This document shows, piece after piece, positions 60,701 to 64,000 of a stretch of DNA of 64,000 nucleotides. Under the pieces are notes generated by a model, which saw only the letters and a list, made by a program, of their open reading frames with translations, searched no databases and was not told the DNA's origin. The stretch is from Cytidiella melzeri. Lineage: Eukaryota; Basidiomycota; Agaricomycetes; Polyporales; Irpicaceae. The stretch lies in contig JABYQR010000152.1 of the NCBI GenBank assembly GCA_022592445.1, positions 37,866 through 101,865 on the forward strand. The letters run 5' to 3'. The position numbers and the translations under genes were made by a program. How positions within the stretch are numbered: position 1 is the first letter of the stretch; every line of letters starts with the position of its first letter.

Positions 60701-61292
60701 GGTCCCAGGGCTGATGCTGGGGTAGCCGATTAGACTCTTCCTCAGAGAAGACTTTAGCGTGTCTGTGGTACTCTGATGGAACAATGTCTTCGAAGGAGCG
60801 TTGAGCTTTAGCTTTGTTTGCTTCGGCAGCAAGCTTAGTAGAGTAGGTGAAGCCGGCCATACACCAGACTTCGTCAGTGGTGTCTTGGATAATACCAGCT
60901 TTAACCCACTGCCTACGTTCTTTGCGATTACCGTCAACCTTCTGGAAAGGTTTGTTAGGAGATTCTTCCGAGCCGCTCGGAATCGTCATTTCTCCTTTTT
61001 CCCAGTTGACGGTAGGGTTTACGCGCTTGAGCCATGGTAGCCCAAGAATGACGTCTTCTGGACCTAAGTCCATGACAAGAAACTCTGTCTTTTCTGTGTG
61101 ATCTCCAACAGTGAGTGTAAGGCGAACGAAGTGCGTTAATCCGCCAGCTTTATTCTTAGTTCCGTCAATGTTGTGCAATGAGATAACCCTTTCGAGCAGG
61201 TGCTGAATAATCTTATGCTTTTTGACGAACTGATGACTGATGAATAAAGCTGTAGCTCCTGAATCGATCATGGCAGGAATGCGAATGTTTCA
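57766..61292 (-). pseudogene. Ty3/gypsy chromovirus pol: protease, RT, RNase H, integrase, chromodomain (broken)
   Basis: Read on the minus strand: aspartic protease (MIDSGATALFI), reverse transcriptase (FDVRWGYHNVQ; active site VYLDDIL), RNase H (LEVDASGYATGG), integrase with HHCC zinc site (HPGKNGT, CDCCQRYK) and core GVDLITQLP and FSDRGPQFAARF, and a C-terminal chromodomain (LQFLVKWEGYSDGHNSWEPV). The chromodomain and order mark a chromovirus. It is inactive: a TGA at 61292-61290 before the protease, a one-base loss at about 59412-59420 after the RNase H, and a TGA at 58377-58375 between integrase core and chromodomain. The third catalytic acid of the integrase is also lost (see findings). 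Confidence 0.92.
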
Positions 61293-61489
61293 ATTCAGAC
61301 CTTTTACTAGTACATGTATTCGGAAATGGGACGATAACCGGTCTAGAGACAATATAGTACATGCAGAGACAGTAGACGACGGGCACGGAGTTGCTATGGT
61401 ACACGAGGCAGAAGACGAGGAAGACGACAAAGGAGACAAGGACAGGGTATCAGGGGGACTCACAGCTGCGACTGTGTCACGAGTCCGTT

Positions 61490-61798
61490 TCAAAAAACCG
61501 CATTGATTTTTGCTGCCATCTCATCCATTTGCTTCTTCTGGATGTCAAGCATGTCCTTGAGCGCAGCAATCTTAGCATCCTTGTTGTTGAACGCGTCTTG
61601 CTTGGCTGCAGGAGTAGTCGACGATGTTGACGAGGTAGCGGCAACCTTTTGTCCCTTAGGGTTGCCTTGGAGCCGTTTTAGGCAAACTGCCCCCCAGTGA
61701 CCGGTGCCACCGCAGTGGTTGCAGACCGGGTCGTCTGGGTGCTTCGAGTCCCTCTTCTTGTGACTCTCAGATCCGCAAACCGAGCAGCGCTTGCTCAA
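61490..61798 (-). pseudogene. Gag C-terminal fragment with zinc knuckle
   Basis: About 100 residues with one CCHC knuckle, CNHCGGTGHWGAVC, and a charged coiled tail ending at a TGA inside a T-run (61492-61490). The same-strand pol frame follows with a -1 shift. The 5' part of gag is missing and the sequence abuts the second element at about 61.8 kb. Confidence 0.85.
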
Positions 61799-64000
61799 GG
61801 TAGATCGTGATGCATCTGGATGATTTGGCGTCTCAGATCTAATTTCTGATCTTTGGGGATGTAGACTTTTCCACGGTATAGGAGTAATCCGTTCTCAAAA
61901 TTCCATTCCTCTAGTGATTTCTTGAACTCCCTAGGACCAGAGTTAAGTAACTGCTGATAGTCCTTGGTAACTTCGTCGTTCATGAGTGCTTCCTTGACCC
62001 GTCTTAGGATTTCATCGTCGTTGATAGGCGAGTCTTGAGAGTTTTCGATAGCAGAGATAGCAAAAAACTTGGGTTTAAGGAAAATTTTGTCCTTGTTATC
62101 GGAATTTACCCCCTCTTCATGATCTGGCCTCCTGGACAGAGGATCTGCGGTAAGCATGGTCTTTCCGGGTTTGTGCTGGAGCACAAAATTGAATCGCGTG
62201 AGGTATAACGCCCATTGCGCTTGTCTCCGAGTCAGCTTCTGCGCATTCCTGAAATATGTGAGGTTTTGGTGATCTGACCATATTTCTACGGTAATTGGAT
62301 GTCCCTCCAGATGTTGACAATACTCTTCCAGGGCGCGGATAATAGCCAACAACTCTTAATTGTATATCTCATAGTTACGTTCATGGACGTTGAGTGATTT
62401 AAAGTAGAAGGCCACTGGATGCCACAGCTTGTCAGCTGGATCCAGTTGTGATAATACCGCTCCTGTAGCAAAGTTGCTAGCATCTGTTTCCAGATGGAAA
62501 GGGTTTTTGTCATCTGGTATCCTCAGAATGGGTGCTGACGTAAAAGCCTGTTCAGACTTTGGAAGGCCTGTTCCTGAGCATCTTTCCAGATCCAGGACTG
62601 GTCCTTCTTTGTAAGAATAGTGAGCAGTTTCGCATGTTTAGCAAAGTCCTTAATGAAACGCCGATAGAAGTTGGCAAAGCCTAAGAAGGCTTGGACTTGC
62701 TTAACATTTTCAGGTCGTGGCCACTCAGTAACTCCGGTGAGTTTGGCTGGATCCATCTCAATGTGTCCATGAGAAATGATCATGCCTAGGTACTCAATGT
62801 GATCTTTTTCAAAAAAGCATTTTTCCAGTTTGGCAAATAGATCGTTCTCGCGTAGACGCTTGAGCACTTCCTGTGTGATGCAACAGTTCTCCTTCTTGTC
62901 TTCAGTGAAGATGAGGATGTCGTCGAGATACACCATGACATGTCCTTCTAAGATCAAGTCACTCAGAATTTCATTCATCATGGCTTGGAACGTTGCAGGT
63001 GCATTGCTGAAACCAAAATACATCACCTTGGCTTCAAAGAGGCCACGGTGTGTGATGAACGCCGTCTTCCATTCGTCACCCTTTCGGATGCAAACGTTAT
63101 TGTATCCCCATCTAAGATCAATCTTTGAGAAGACCTTAGCCTTGCTTAACGAATTGATTAAATTGTTAATGTGAGGTATGGGGTACCAGTTTTTCACCGT
63201 GATGTCGTTCAGTTTTCGGTAGTCTTGCACAAGGCGCAACAAGCCATCTTTCTTCTTGACGAAGAACACAGGTGCTGCAATCTGACTTTTTGATTGGCGG
63301 ATGTAACCTTTTCGGAGTTCCTCTTTGATCCATTGATCTAGAGAATTCTTTTCCATTGGAGACAGCGGGTATAGTCTAGCTGCTTTGGGAAGAGAGGCAC
63401 CTTCCTCAAATTTGATTGCGTGATCGTACGGTTTGCGTAACGGCATGCACTCTGGTTTTGTCTTTGAAAAAACGTCACCAAATTCCCATAGATATTTTGG
63501 TACTAATGGCTTCCAATTGACAGATTCTTGTTCGTCAAAGCTGTCTTCAAAGCCCTCATCTTCCTTTCCAGAGAGTTCAGCAATTATTTCTGCTATTTCT
63601 TGGTCTTCTGGATCGTCCAAGTTGATCCAGTGGATGTGAGGGTTGTCCGGGTCAACACTTCCTATTCCGTCCAGGTTGTCTGACACCAAACGTCCCTTAG
63701 GTAACTCAAGCTCATCAATCTCTTCTTGAGTTACAGTGATATTTTTACAAGCTCTTGGGGCACAGAGTTCAGGACATCTGGTAAATCTCCACTCGCCATT
63801 TGCCCAATCTATCTCCGGATTGTGGCGGCATAAGAAGGTCATCCCGATAATCATTTGTTTACTACCGAGATCAGTGACGAGCATGTGTTGTCTTGCTCGG
63901 TGCAAACCTATTTCTAGGTATGCATATACTGAGTGAGTGATTTGACCATCTTTATTGGGAGTACCGTCGACGTTGATGACATTAAACGGTGATGCCAGTT
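61799..64000 (-). mobile_element. Second Ty3/gypsy pol fragment (RT and RNase H), truncated at both ends
   Basis: A different lineage from the first element. On the minus strand it enters at the window edge in frame within the protease region (LGSKQMIIGMTFL), then RT (FSKIDLRWGYNNV, active site MVYLDDILIF) and RNase H (LETDASNFATGAVLSQ, HKPGKTMLTADPLSRR). It stops just as the integrase zinc site begins (IIQMHHD), where it joins the gag fragment of the first element. Damage: a one-base loss at about 62551 and a TAA at 62358-62356. Integrase and the 3' LTR are absent. Confidence 0.9.

Overview
This window is nuclear DNA of a filamentous basidiomycete fungus, most likely an agaricomycete. The genes are dense and broken by many short introns of about 50-65 nt. 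Their content is typical of mushrooms: a DUF6533 membrane protein, F-box-like and CBM1-GH5 genes, an SGNH esterase and Ty3/gypsy chromodomain retrotransposons. Gene models below were built by hand from conserved protein motifs and splice sites. Where exon lengths were summed and the frame closes, the entry says so. I saw no rRNA, tRNA or CRISPR array.

Region 1 (1-12.3 kb): a membrane-anchored heparinase II/III-like gene running off the left edge; an intron-bearing relic of a thiolase gene; a type III polyketide synthase; an intact peroxisomal 3-ketoacyl-CoA thiolase with a PTS2 signal and an apparent AT-AC intron; a TatD nuclease head-to-head with it; a SPRY protein; an SGNH esterase; and an F-box-like gene with a frame change at a T10 run.

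Region 2 (12.4-25 kb): the GNL1-type GTPase, a SAM methyltransferase, a ThrE/Prm10-type transporter, and a SNF2 helicase with an embedded RING finger. Region 3 (25-34 kb) is gene-poor at first, then holds a DUF6533 seven-helix-type gene and a secreted GH20 hexosaminidase.

Region 4 (34-55.7 kb): a degenerate RNase III/dsRBD protein, a large CHD/Mit1-like chromatin remodeller, a lipid-droplet hydrolase, exocyst SEC8, an LYR-motif protein, a CBM1-GH5 endoglucanase and the ribosome-export GTPase LSG1. Region 5 (56-64 kb): remains of two Ty3/gypsy elements on the minus strand, fused to each other at about 61.8 kb and carrying frameshifts, stops and a lost integrase catalytic residue.

Functional themes: fatty-acid and polyketide chemistry (PKS, thiolase, lipid-droplet hydrolase), cell-wall and plant-polymer breakdown (GH20, GH5, SGNH esterase, heparinase-like), ribosome assembly (LSG1; GNL1 is related), and chromatin or DNA repair (CHD-like and SNF2-RING). 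I found no convincing new multi-gene system. The most unusual features are splicing oddities (AT-AC intron, 6-, 9- and 11-nt exons, a coding first exon of only ATG), the decayed thiolase copy, and the hybrid retroelement.
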